Assembly (NCBI GenBank): GCA_913063265.1
Contig: CAJXZG010000009.1
Span: 1 to 64,000, forward strand
Length of the DNA stretch: 64,000 nt
DNA from: an uncultured Prolixibacteraceae bacterium
Lineage (GTDB): Bacteria > Bacteroidota > Bacteroidia > Bacteroidales > Prolixibacteraceae
Direction: 5' to 3'
The notes under the pieces were generated by a model. It saw only the letters and a list, made by a program, of their open reading frames with translations. It did no database searches and had not been told where the DNA came from. The translations under genes were made by a program, and so were the position numbers. Positions 17,987 to 28,100 of the stretch are shown one piece after another (the first letter of the stretch is position 1; each line of letters begins with the position of its first letter).

Positions 17987-20287
17987 ATGTCCAGAATCAT
18001 TTTTTACATTTTTTTAGTTATCCTATTTGTTTTTCCTGAACAACTTTTGGCGCAACTAACGCCAACTCCAAATGGCAGAAGATTACGCGAAATTGTGGCT
18101 GACAATTTTCCGGAAGGAAATCTTTTGATTGGTGCAACCACCGGAGAATGGGCTTTTGGAACAGAAACAGGAGAAATTATGGACCGGGAATATAGTTATG
18201 TAACTCCCGAGAATGATTTTAAACAACCACAAATTCATCCTGATAACACAGACAAATGGACATGGAACCGTCCTGATAACTGGAAATCTCATGTTGTTAC
18301 AAACAAACAAACATTGCGAATGCACGGACCTATTAGTCCTCAATGTTCCAATTGGGCAAAAGATGATAATCGAACTGCAGAAGAACTTGAAACCAATATG
18401 AGGGATTTTATGCAGGCACTTTGTGAACGTTATAACGGTCAGGATAATTTTGAGTATATGGATGTGGTGAATGAAACAGTTATAAACGGAGCGTGGCACA
18501 AAAACAAAAGTGGCATTGCATGGGAAGTTCCCTGGTTTATAATAGGTCAGGATACTGATATAAATAAAACTCCGCTATACATAAAATATGCTTTTGAAAT
18601 TGCAACTCAATATGCGCCAGACGTTAAACTGTTGTATAACCAGCATGAAAGAACCCTAAGCAGCTCATCATGGAATTTGATAAAAGAAACAATAACTTAT
18701 TTAAGAAATCAGGGATTAAGGGTCGATGCTCTGGGCTGGCAGGCCCACCTGGAAGTAGGTTGGGAAAAGGTACCCGGACAAACACAGTTATTGCGCGATT
18801 TAATTGACTGGGCACATCAAAATGAACTCGAATTTCATATCACCGAACAAAGTGTTTACATAAATTCAAATACCGAAGCGGAATATCAAAATCAGGCAGA
18901 TACTTACCAGGCAATTATTGATATATTAATTGAGAAATCTGCTAATGGAAAAGTAGGCTGGAATACATGGCATATCGACGAAGGACACGGCAGTCAGAAG
19001 GATAAATTCCCTGCAATATTTGATAAAGAATACAGGGCTAAACCAGCATACTATGCAATTCAAAGGGCACTTGAAACAAAAGGCGATTATTCAACACCAC
19101 ATACTATTTCCATTAAAGTCAATAATACCGAGTCAGGAAATCCTGTTGAAAACTGTAAAGTTGTTTTTAACAACGAAACAAAATTTTCGGATAGCAATGG
19201 AAATGTGATATTTCAGGCTCCAGCGAATCAATACGGTATTGAAGCTGAAAAAAATCATTTTGAGTCTAAGTCAGTTAAGAATTTAAGCATCTATTCAGAT
19301 ACAACATTTAATGTTTCGCTGGATTCTTCCGAAGTATTTTATAAAGTGAATTTTGAAGTAAAAGATGAAATTACTGAAGAATTTCTTTCATCGGTTAATA
19401 TTGAAATTGATTCAAAAATCAAAAATACCAATTCAGAAGGAAATACAGGTTTTATCCTAAAACCCGGAACTTTCAAAGTGAACTTTGATAAATTAAATTA
19501 CACCTCTGTTCAAAAAGATTTTATAATCCAGTCTGATACAACTTTTTTTATAAAAATGCTTCGTTCACACGCCGATATCAAATTTCGCATAAAAAGCGAG
19601 AATCAACCAGTTAATAATGCCTTGATTGTATTTGGAAGCGATACATTATACACCAATTCTTTGGGCATTTGTACTTACAGATCAATCCCTGTCGGAAAAG
19701 AATTTAACTACAAAATTGAAAAGGAGTATTATAATGATTTCTCGGGAAGCCTTTTTGCAAAAACAGATTCTACATTGGAGATTCAACTTCAAAGGAATGT
19801 TGCCAACCTTGAGATTGTTTTAAACGGAGACAAAGAAAAAATTGAAAATGCGATTTTTATTGCACAAAACGATACTATAAATTTCGGTGCTGATGGGATC
19901 GTTAAGTTGTTTAATATTGAAAAGAACAAAGAATTTTCATATCAAATATTAAGTAGTAATTATCCAGATTTTTCTGATTCATTGATTCCGGCGAATGACA
20001 CAACTTTATACGTCCAGCTGACCTATACAAACATTGAGAAAGAACTAAATACCAATACAGTTAAAATCTATCCAAATCCGGCAAATGATTATTTAACCGT
20101 AGAAAGTAACTCGGAAATCGACCAAATCGAGATTCTTAAAGTTAATGGAGTTAAAATCAAAGATGTTCAAATTCAATCAGCCTATAAAAAGATAAATATT
20201 ACAAATCTGCTGCCCGGATTTTACCTTTTAAATATAGTTTCGAAAAACAATGTAGAATCTGTTTCATTTATCAAAAACAACAAATAA
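17987..20287 (+). CDS. Endo-1,4-beta-xylanase (GH10) with Ig-like repeats and T9SS signal
   Basis: 766 residues from the ATG at 17987. A TTG 102 bases upstream gives a longer frame but would bury the signal peptide MSRIIFYIFLVILFVF...LLAQ. The GH10 barrel occupies about 25-360: acid/base Glu in MDVVNETV, nucleophile Glu in HITEQSVYI, and NTWHIDEGHG near the end. Four short beta-sandwich repeats of the carboxypeptidase-regulatory or PEGA type follow (each with a D-T-T-F/L-type end, about 75 residues apart). A type A sorting domain beginning VKIYPNPANDYLTV closes the protein. It should cut xylan backbones outside the cell after export by the type IX system. No xylan-specific partners lie beside it. 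Confidence 0.9.
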   Translation: MSRIIFYIFLVILFVFPEQLLAQLTPTPNGRRLREIVADNFPEGNLLIGATTGEWAFGTETGEIMDREYSYVTPENDFKQPQIHPDNTDKWTWNRPDNWKSHVVTNKQTLRMHGPISPQCSNWAKDDNRTAEELETNMRDFMQALCERYNGQDNFEYMDVVNETVINGAWHKNKSGIAWEVPWFIIGQDTDINKTPLYIKYAFEIATQYAPDVKLLYNQHERTLSSSSWNLIKETITYLRNQGLRVDALGWQAHLEVGWEKVPGQTQLLRDLIDWAHQNELEFHITEQSVYINSNTEAEYQNQADTYQAIIDILIEKSANGKVGWNTWHIDEGHGSQKDKFPAIFDKEYRAKPAYYAIQRALETKGDYSTPHTISIKVNNTESGNPVENCKVVFNNETKFSDSNGNVIFQAPANQYGIEAEKNHFESKSVKNLSIYSDTTFNVSLDSSEVFYKVNFEVKDEITEEFLSSVNIEIDSKIKNTNSEGNTGFILKPGTFKVNFDKLNYTSVQKDFIIQSDTTFFIKMLRSHADIKFRIKSENQPVNNALIVFGSDTLYTNSLGICTYRSIPVGKEFNYKIEKEYYNDFSGSLFAKTDSTLEIQLQRNVANLEIVLNGDKEKIENAIFIAQNDTINFGADGIVKLFNIEKNKEFSYQILSSNYPDFSDSLIPANDTTLYVQLTYTNIEKELNTNTVKIYPNPANDYLTVESNSEIDQIEILKVNGVKIKDVQIQSAYKKINITNLLPGFYLLNIVSKNNVESVSFIKNNK

Positions 20288-20317
20288 AACTTTATCGAAC
20301 ACCTTAAATGCAAAATA

Positions 20318-21787
20318 TTAATTCGAAACAACTTTTATCAACTTGCCTTTTTCAATCCGTTCGTTAAGTTCTATATTATTTAAAAGGGCAAGTTCTTCCA
20401 GCATACTTTCCTGTATCCGGTATGAATTAAAAATTTCAGCGAGAGTGGTTGTTTTATGAGCTTCTACAATCTTTATTCTTTGAGCTTGCACATTTAATTT
20501 TGCAGGATCGGTTAATTTATCAAAATTCGACATCGTGTATTCAAAAGTGCGATAATAGGTATTAAAATTTGAATCACTTGCCACACCATGAAATACAAGG
20601 ATCATGTTGTTATAATCGATTAAATACGACATTACTTTAATTACCAATTGCTCTCCTGTTTGCTGATTTTGACTTACCTGTTGAGAAATTGCTGCAATTG
20701 CCGGAAATCCGTTTACACTTGTTCGCTTGCTATCCAATACAGTTAAATTCAGATCTTGTAGAGTTTTTTGTCCAGCCTCTTCCAAAGTCTTTTGCGGAGC
20801 CTGGGTAAATATCATTAATGCATTTCCATCTTTCGGGGCCATCTGAACCTGGATGGGTGAATTTTGTACCTGCCAGTTACCCGGAACAGGGTATTTGAAT
20901 TTCATACCCGGGTGATAGAAAAAATCATTCTCAACAAATCCCTGACGCGGATCTTCTCCATAAACCAATCCATCAATCATTCGTAAATAACTATCAGAAT
21001 TTACCACCCAATCTGTTCTTTGCAAACTGTCCTGCCAAACTTTGGATTTAAGTTTTACAGCTTTATACCTTTCTCCCGGATCAGGATGTGTCGACATAAA
21101 TGTAGGTACACCGCCATGCTCACTTTCCATTTGCATTTTGTTTAACACATCGAAGAAGTTGGCCATTTCATTGGCATCATAACCAATTTTCGAAGTATAT
21201 TCCACACCTAATCTATCGGCTTCCCTTTCATTATCTCTGCTAAATTTCAGGAACAATAATTCCATTCCCTGCATGGCATACATTCCAAATTCACGAAATT
21301 TTTCTGAGGCAATCATTCCTCCCATTAACAAAAGTTGACCCAATTGTTGTTTACTTTGCTGACTCACAGAATGACGTGCTGTTATATGTCCGATTTCATG
21401 CCCCAAAACTCCAATTAGTTCGGCTTCATTATTAAATTGGGCAAGAATTCCACGGGTAAAGTAAACATAACCTCCCGGTACGGCAAAAGCATTTATTACG
21501 GGTGAATCAAGTATTTTGAAATGATAATCAAGATTTGAGCGATGAGAAATTTTTCCAATTTCTGTGCCTTTCTCTGTTATGAATCCTGACAATTCAGGAC
21601 TATCATTATATTCCCCAAAAGTTGATAATACGGAGGGATGATATTGAGCTCCAAGCGCAACTTCCTGCTGCTCCGTCATTAACATCAATTGTTTTTTACC
21701 TGTAACCGGGTTTACTGCACATGAAGGAATCAAAACAATTAAGCCAAAAATTAAAAAAAGACGGAAAGACTCATTTGATAGTTTCAT
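20318..21787 (-). CDS. M48 family metalloprotease lipoprotein (BepA/YfgC-like)
   Basis: 489 residues. A lipobox at LIPSC places the acylated Cys at 23, followed by the family signature AVNPVTGKKQLMLM. The zinc site HEIGHITARHS is at about 128-138, and the downstream Glu ligand is in DNEREADRLGVEY. After the peptidase (~45-260) comes a ~220-residue C-terminal part ending in a LysM-like or BepA-tail element (EAHKTTTLAEIF...NNIELNERIEKGKLIKVV). Relatives act in outer-membrane protein quality control in the periplasm. It is convergent with the xylanase, with no shared operon. Confidence 0.9.
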   Translation of the reverse strand: MKLSNESFRLFLIFGLIVLIPSCAVNPVTGKKQLMLMTEQQEVALGAQYHPSVLSTFGEYNDSPELSGFITEKGTEIGKISHRSNLDYHFKILDSPVINAFAVPGGYVYFTRGILAQFNNEAELIGVLGHEIGHITARHSVSQQSKQQLGQLLLMGGMIASEKFREFGMYAMQGMELLFLKFSRDNEREADRLGVEYTSKIGYDANEMANFFDVLNKMQMESEHGGVPTFMSTHPDPGERYKAVKLKSKVWQDSLQRTDWVVNSDSYLRMIDGLVYGEDPRQGFVENDFFYHPGMKFKYPVPGNWQVQNSPIQVQMAPKDGNALMIFTQAPQKTLEEAGQKTLQDLNLTVLDSKRTSVNGFPAIAAISQQVSQNQQTGEQLVIKVMSYLIDYNNMILVFHGVASDSNFNTYYRTFEYTMSNFDKLTDPAKLNVQAQRIKIVEAHKTTTLAEIFNSYRIQESMLEELALLNNIELNERIEKGKLIKVVSN

Positions 21788-21919
21788 ATTAATTGGGTTC
21801 TTTTAACCGACAAATTTTATCAAAAAAAACAGAATTTGATAATTTTAATTACTTTTTTGACAACATTAAGCCAATTTCAAAATATGCTGTGTAAATTCAG
21901 CCCAATTTTATATTACAAA

Positions 21920-23488
21920 ATGCTACCTGTAAAACAATTTATAGCTTTACTTTTTTTTTCGGTTTTGTATCTGAATGTTTTTTCTCAACACTCCGGATTA
22001 GAAAAAATTAACAAAGATGATTTACAACGTCACCTTAACTTTTTAGCCTCAGACAGTTTACAGGGAAGAGCTTTTGGAACCCCAGTTCCGGGGATAGATA
22101 TTGCCGCAGATTACATCAAAACAAACATAAAAAATCTTGGATTAAAAGACGGAGCTGAAGATTTTTATCAAACTTTTACCATTTATTCCATGCACCCCGA
22201 CAGGGAAAATTCTTTCTTAAAATTAACAGACAAGAAAGATACTGAAATTTACAAAAGTGATTCAATTATTGGATTTACATCTGGTTCCGGAATTGATATA
22301 ACAGGGGCAGAAATTGTTTTTGCGGGTTTTGGGTATAGAAATGAAAAATCGGGATATAATGATTATGAAGGAATCAGTATAAAAGGAAAACTGGTGATGT
22401 TTTCTGCAGGTACTCCTGATAGGTATAAAAAGAGAGAGAAGCCGCGCTGGGATAATGGATTGGAAAGAGCAAAAATACAACTGGCTTTGGATTCGGGAGC
22501 TATTGGAGTTTTAGTGGTTAACAGCCCACTTGATAAAGGAAACTCACTTTATAACAGAATTGCCAGATGGAAAAACCGTGGAACAAACAGTCTAAAATCC
22601 ACAGTTGGCTCAGAAGATAATTTCAATTTTGTTTATACTACCTCATCACAAGCAGATAAAATTCTTGGCACCCCGGGAAAATTAAATTCTTTACTTGAAA
22701 AAATTTCTAAAAAAAACCAACCCAAAACATTTGAGATAACAGGGAAAAAAGTTACCCTAATGTTTAAAAATATACGGGAAGAAATTCATGCTAAAAATGT
22801 AATTGGAATAATTGGGGGAAGCGATGAAAAATTACAAAATGAATGCGTTGTTTTTATGGCTCATTACGATCATGTAGGGATGAATGAGAATGGAGAAATT
22901 TTCAATGGAGCGGATGATAACGGTTCGGGAGTGGTAACTTTGCTCGAACTTGCTGAAGCATTTCAGAGCCTGGAAAAGAAACCAAAAAGAAGTATCGTTC
23001 TTTTATGGGTGACTGCCGAAGAAATTGGTTTGTTGGGCTCACGCTACTACGCTGAAAATCCCACATTTGATATGGAGCAAACTGTTACCTGTATTAACAT
23101 AGATATGGATGGACGTGTTTACGAAACACGCGATTCGGTGTGGAAAGATTCCCCAAAAATTGTAAAAGATTATGATGGCCTCTATACCCTTACAAACAGT
23201 TTTTGGCCCGAACTAAAGGAAATAAATACTTCGGTATGCAAAAATCTTGGAATTATTCCCGATTATTCTTTACCATCGCGTTTTTTACGAAGTAGTGACC
23301 ATTTTTCGTTTCATGACAAAGGTTTGCCCATTATCAATTATGCAACCGGATATCATGCAGATTATCATGAGGTTACAGACGAAATATCAAAAATCAATTT
23401 CGATAAAATAAAACGGGTAACCGAGTTGTGCTTTCTGCTTGGACTGGAAATAGCCAACAAAGAAAAGATTGAAATTGTTAACCCATAA
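21920..23488 (+). CDS. Secreted M28 family zinc aminopeptidase
   Basis: 522 residues from the ATG at 21920, which gives a clean signal peptide (MLPVKQFIALLFFSVLYLNVFSQ); an upstream start at 21836 is less likely. A PA (protease-associated) insertion lies at about 120-260. Co-catalytic zinc motifs: AHYDHVG (His), NGADDNGSG (bridging Asp), VTAEEIGLLGS (Glu pair), DMDG (Asp), and SSDHFSF (His). Full set, so it is probably active. It would trim peptides in the periplasm or outside. It is followed 23 bases later by a paralogue in the same direction. Confidence 0.9.
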   Translation: MLPVKQFIALLFFSVLYLNVFSQHSGLEKINKDDLQRHLNFLASDSLQGRAFGTPVPGIDIAADYIKTNIKNLGLKDGAEDFYQTFTIYSMHPDRENSFLKLTDKKDTEIYKSDSIIGFTSGSGIDITGAEIVFAGFGYRNEKSGYNDYEGISIKGKLVMFSAGTPDRYKKREKPRWDNGLERAKIQLALDSGAIGVLVVNSPLDKGNSLYNRIARWKNRGTNSLKSTVGSEDNFNFVYTTSSQADKILGTPGKLNSLLEKISKKNQPKTFEITGKKVTLMFKNIREEIHAKNVIGIIGGSDEKLQNECVVFMAHYDHVGMNENGEIFNGADDNGSGVVTLLELAEAFQSLEKKPKRSIVLLWVTAEEIGLLGSRYYAENPTFDMEQTVTCINIDMDGRVYETRDSVWKDSPKIVKDYDGLYTLTNSFWPELKEINTSVCKNLGIIPDYSLPSRFLRSSDHFSFHDKGLPIINYATGYHADYHEVTDEISKINFDKIKRVTELCFLLGLEIANKEKIEIVNP

Positions 23489-23511
23489 CATAACTATTTA
23501 TCAGTTACAGA

Positions 23512-25092
23512 ATGAATAAAAAAATCATTATTACCCTAATTTTTACTTTTAGTATTTGTATACTTTTTGCTCAGAAAAAAGAAATTAATTCTATCAAAGA
23601 AAATGAACTAAAAGCTCATATCGAATTTATAGCTGGCGATTATATGCAGGGACGTGATTTTGGTACTGAAATCCCAGGTCTTGAAATTACTGCCGAATAT
23701 TTAAAATCAGAGTGTTTGAAAATGGGATTAAAAACCTCATTTCAAAATTATTCGCAACCCCTGGAACTTGTTTCCATAAAAATCGACAAAGAAAATTCAT
23801 ACCTCGAACTAAAAAATAAAAAAGGAGAATCGACATTTAAAAGCTCTGAAATATTTTCGTTTGCCGGAAATATTCAAAACGACACAATTTCAGGGAAAAT
23901 AGTCTTTGCCGGTTATGGATTCCACAACCAGGAAACGGGCTATAACGATTTTGAAGGTCTGGAGTTAAAAGATAAAATTGTATTGGTAATGACCAGAAAT
24001 CGGGAAATGGCAATCGATAAAACTAAAAAAGAAACCAATACAAATCTGGAAATGTCGAAACTTGGCCGGCTATTTTTGTCAGGTGCAAAGGCAGTGATTT
24101 TTATTCCTGATCCTGTAAATAGCGATCATTCATGGATTGAGATGGCTAAAGAATATATTGCCCAGGGAAGTTGGAAATTAAAAAATATACAGGGTAATAG
24201 TTTTATAGGTGGAAATATAATTCTGGGTAATCAGGAAATTGCCAATGAAATTTTAAAAACAGAGGGGAAAACCCTGGCAGAGATTCAGGAAGAAATCAAT
24301 AATTCCGGCAAACCAAATTCGTTTGAAATAGAAGATACAAATGTTAAAATTTTATTGTCTAAAACTTCAGAAACTGTTAATGCAGAAAATATCATTGGTT
24401 TTGTAGAGGGAAGTGATGAAAAATTGAAAAATGAATGTATTGTAATTACGGCACATTACGACCATGTTGGAGTAAATAGTAAAGGAGAAATAAATAACGG
24501 AGCCGACGACAATGCGTCGGGAACTGCTGCTATGCTTGAGATTGCTGAAGCTTATTCATTAATGAAAAAGAAACCCCGTAGAAGCATCGTTTTTGCATGG
24601 GTAACAGCCGAGGAAAAAGGATTGCTGGGTTCTGAATATTATACTATTCATCCCGTATTCCCAATTGAAAAAACAGTTACAAATATTAACCTGGATATGG
24701 TAGGACGTGTAGCAGAAACAGAAAAATCAGATTTTCCGAATCAGGAAAAAAGCCTAGCCGGTTTTAATGGAGTTCATGTAATTTCAGGAAAACAAAGTTC
24801 AGAACTTATTCAAATGAGTAAGGATATCTGTGCAGAACTGGATTTAATCCCTTTTGATGATCTCTCCAACAGCTTTATCTCCGGAAGCGACCATTTTAAT
24901 TTTTATAAAAAAGGTATTCCTGTAATTGCATTTACTACGGGCTTGCACGAAGATTACCATTTCCCCGGAGATGATGTTGAGAAAATTAACTTTAAAAAAG
25001 TCAAAAGAATTGCTGACCTCACCTTTTTGGTAAGCTATAAAATTGCAAATCAGAAAAACCGGATTGTAGTGGATAATCCAAGGAATAATTAA
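23512..25092 (+). CDS. Secreted M28 family zinc aminopeptidase, tandem paralogue
   Basis: 526 residues with signal peptide MNKKIIITLIFTFSICILFAQ. It has the same layout as its upstream neighbour: an N-terminal cap, a PA-type domain, and the M28 core with AHYDHVG, NGADDNASG, VTAEEKGLLGS, NLDMVGR and SGSDHFNF, so all zinc ligands are present. The tandem pair clearly arose by duplication, but the sequences differ widely outside the motifs, so the event is old and specificities may differ. The spacing of 23 bases implies one transcript. A strong inverted repeat lies after the stop. Confidence 0.9.
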   Translation: MNKKIIITLIFTFSICILFAQKKEINSIKENELKAHIEFIAGDYMQGRDFGTEIPGLEITAEYLKSECLKMGLKTSFQNYSQPLELVSIKIDKENSYLELKNKKGESTFKSSEIFSFAGNIQNDTISGKIVFAGYGFHNQETGYNDFEGLELKDKIVLVMTRNREMAIDKTKKETNTNLEMSKLGRLFLSGAKAVIFIPDPVNSDHSWIEMAKEYIAQGSWKLKNIQGNSFIGGNIILGNQEIANEILKTEGKTLAEIQEEINNSGKPNSFEIEDTNVKILLSKTSETVNAENIIGFVEGSDEKLKNECIVITAHYDHVGVNSKGEINNGADDNASGTAAMLEIAEAYSLMKKKPRRSIVFAWVTAEEKGLLGSEYYTIHPVFPIEKTVTNINLDMVGRVAETEKSDFPNQEKSLAGFNGVHVISGKQSSELIQMSKDICAELDLIPFDDLSNSFISGSDHFNFYKKGIPVIAFTTGLHEDYHFPGDDVEKINFKKVKRIADLTFLVSYKIANQKNRIVVDNPRNN

Positions 25093-25102
25093 TTATAATA
25101 AG

Positions 25103-25150
25103 TATTCATCCGATGACTATCAGTTTTTATAAATAGTTAACGGATGAATA
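25103..25150. terminator. Bidirectional hairpin between convergent genes
   Basis: TATTCATCCG (25103-25112) pairs exactly with CGGATGAATA (25141-25150), and inner bases also partly pair. It lies between the M28 and GH2 stops. T-runs are weak. Confidence 0.5.
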
Positions 25151-25174
25151 AATCCAAAAATAAACTGAATTATC

Positions 25175-28100
25175 TTAAAAAGGTTTTATTGTCAGTTTAA
25201 AATTTACCGTACTTGGTTTTACACGATATCTTTGAAGTTGCCTGATAGCCGTTCCGCCAACTCCGGTTACTTCGTAATCTACATTTAAAACAGTATTTGG
25301 AGCATCTTCCAGTTGATAAGTATAAACCGCCCTGTCAAGATTGTCTGTGCTATACTTATGTAAACTAAAATTGAGCAAATCATCCCCCTGAATCATTAAT
25401 CCTTTACCTTCAGAATTTTCAATTTTCAGCCAACGCACGTCACTTCTGTTTCCATAATCCTGTGGAAAAATATACGGAACATACATACTGTCCGCATTTG
25501 ATTGATAAAGTCCGATTTTTGCTCCGGTTTTCCGGTCGGGATAATTTTCAAAAGGACCGCGGCCATACCACTCCACATTGCTAAACTGTTTTTGTAAATC
25601 AAACTGCAAACCTATTTTTTGCAACATATCGGGCATGGGTCCGTTGGGAATTATCTCCTGCTCCAGTTCAATGGTTCCATCCGGGAAAATGGTCCAGATT
25701 TCATTTCTTTCAAATGCCGATACCGCTCCACCCCATGTATTTCCATATTCAAATTTTCGTGTAGAATTGGAATACACTTTCATTTTAATTTTTATACTTG
25801 CTTCAGACTTTTTTAAAACTTCTATTTCATCCGCTTGAGTAACCAGGTCTCTCATTCCAAGTGTTCGCAACTGATTATCTATACTTCTTCCCCAACCGGG
25901 TGTTATATCTTTACTTTTGAACATATAACTTCCCCAGGGATCGATATCGTTGGCCAATGGTGCACGCCATACATTAAAATTTGGTCCGTTTTCCAGATAT
26001 TCAGTTCCGTTAAAATTTAGTGAAGTGAACTCACCGGTTTTTTTATCAAAAACATATTGAAATCCGGAACCCGTAACTGTCAATTCATTATAGTTTTGCT
26101 TAACCGATAATCTGAATTCTTTAATCTCCTCACTTTTTGCGAGTACGGGCGTAGGAACAACAAATTGTTCCCATGCGATTTCATGCCCTGCTTCAGCCCA
26201 GTTTGTTCCCTCTTTTAAACTGAATGACACAGTTAAAACACATTCCTTATTCGGCTCAAGATTTGGCGTTCTGAATTCAATTGTATCTAAATCCGATTTC
26301 CCGGCTTTCAGTTCCAACTCAAAAAATCCTCGTTGAATCGTATCTCCGTCAACTGCAATTTCCCAAATTCCCTCAAATTCATTCAGATTTTTAAAATGAT
26401 GGCGGTTGGTAATTTTTACTATCCCTTTTTTAATATCAAGCATTTCGATATGAATGGGTTGCCCTGATTTTTTTATCTGATGGATTTCAGGTTGTATTTC
26501 GCGATCCGGCCACACAATTCCATAAGTCCGGCCTCCCAATCCAACTGCATAAAAGTCGCCTTCTTTTTTATCGTTTTCAAAATCGAGATAAAGCACCGCA
26601 TTGGTATCTGTTTTTAAAGCTTCAACCGAAAACGCGGAATCGTAAACCTTAACTTCATCGATAATCATTTTCGACATACGTCCGGAATATTCTCCCTGGT
26701 CCTGAGTTTCGGCTTCGCGCCCAATACAAAGCGGGAATGGTGATGAAACAATTTCACCTCTGAATTTTGTCGTCGCAATCTCTTTATCGTCAACATAAAG
26801 TTTTAAACTATTTCCATCATAAATTCCGGCAATAAAATGCCAGTTGTCGTAAAAATTATCTGCCACTTTTGCTTTAGCCGATATTCTTTTATTGCTGTGA
26901 ATATAAAATTCAAGTACTTCGGGACTTTCCATTCTGATTCCGTAATGATGTTCTCCTTTCATTACAAAATTATTTGCCTGCGGAATTTCTGAAGGTAATA
27001 CCCAAAGTCCTATCGAAAGCTGGTTTCCTGAAATATCCAATTTTTGGTCACGGTAAAATTCAACCCAATCGTCGTGCCCTGAAAATTGTAAACCACGACC
27101 ATTTTTCCCCTCGGTAAAAACAGGTCGTCCCATAATTTGTCCATGAATATCGTTTCCGGATAAATCAGGAATTGTCCATTTTGGAGTATTGATTCCGGGG
27201 CTAATCCAATCCCAGATAGCACCCCCCGAAAGTCTGGGATACTTCCAGATCAAATCCCAGTATTCATCCATTCCGCCCATGCCATTCCCGGTTGCAGCGA
27301 GGTATTCATCCATAAAAGAAGCCCGGTTATCATTTTCAGAAAGTACTTTTCCCTGGGCCAGGTTTTTGTAATCCAGAGGAATCCAGTAACGTGGACCAAC
27401 AATGTCTTCAAACGGAATATAAAAAGTATTTCCACCATACATCCACGCCGGACGACTTGGATCTATCTTCTTGCCCGTTTTGATTACCTCATTAATATTA
27501 AATCCACTTCCCGATTCATTCCCGGCACTCCACACAATTACAGATGGATTGTTCCTGTCGCGATAAACCAGTTTCCGGCTTCTGTCTTTGTACATTTCTG
27601 TCCATTCAGCTTTGGTTGACAGATGGATGTTATTGTGTGCCTCATCTCCAACTTCGTCAAAAATGTACATTCCCAGTTCATTGGCCATTTCAATATATTC
27701 AGGTGTTGGAGGATAATGGCAGGTACGAACACAGTTGATATTAAACTGTTTCATTATCAGCAAATCCTTTTTCAGAGTCTTTAATGGAACTGCTTGTCCA
27801 TGCCCGGGATGATGCATATGGCTGTTTACCCCGTTCAGTTTTACAGGAACTCCGTTAACCGTTAAAATCCTGTTTTTGTATTCCACTTCACGGAAACCTA
27901 TTTTTTTTGTAAAAGCTTCGAGTGTTTCTCCTTCATTGTTTTTTAAGGTAACCACAAGGGTAAACAGGTTTGGAAATTCTGCCGACCACTTTGGAGGATC
28001 GATAACCAAAGCAGATAAATTCACTTTTTTTGTACTTGCTGAATCAACCAAAAAATCTACTGTTTGTGTCCCTTCCAGTAAAATCGATTCTTTGTTTGTA

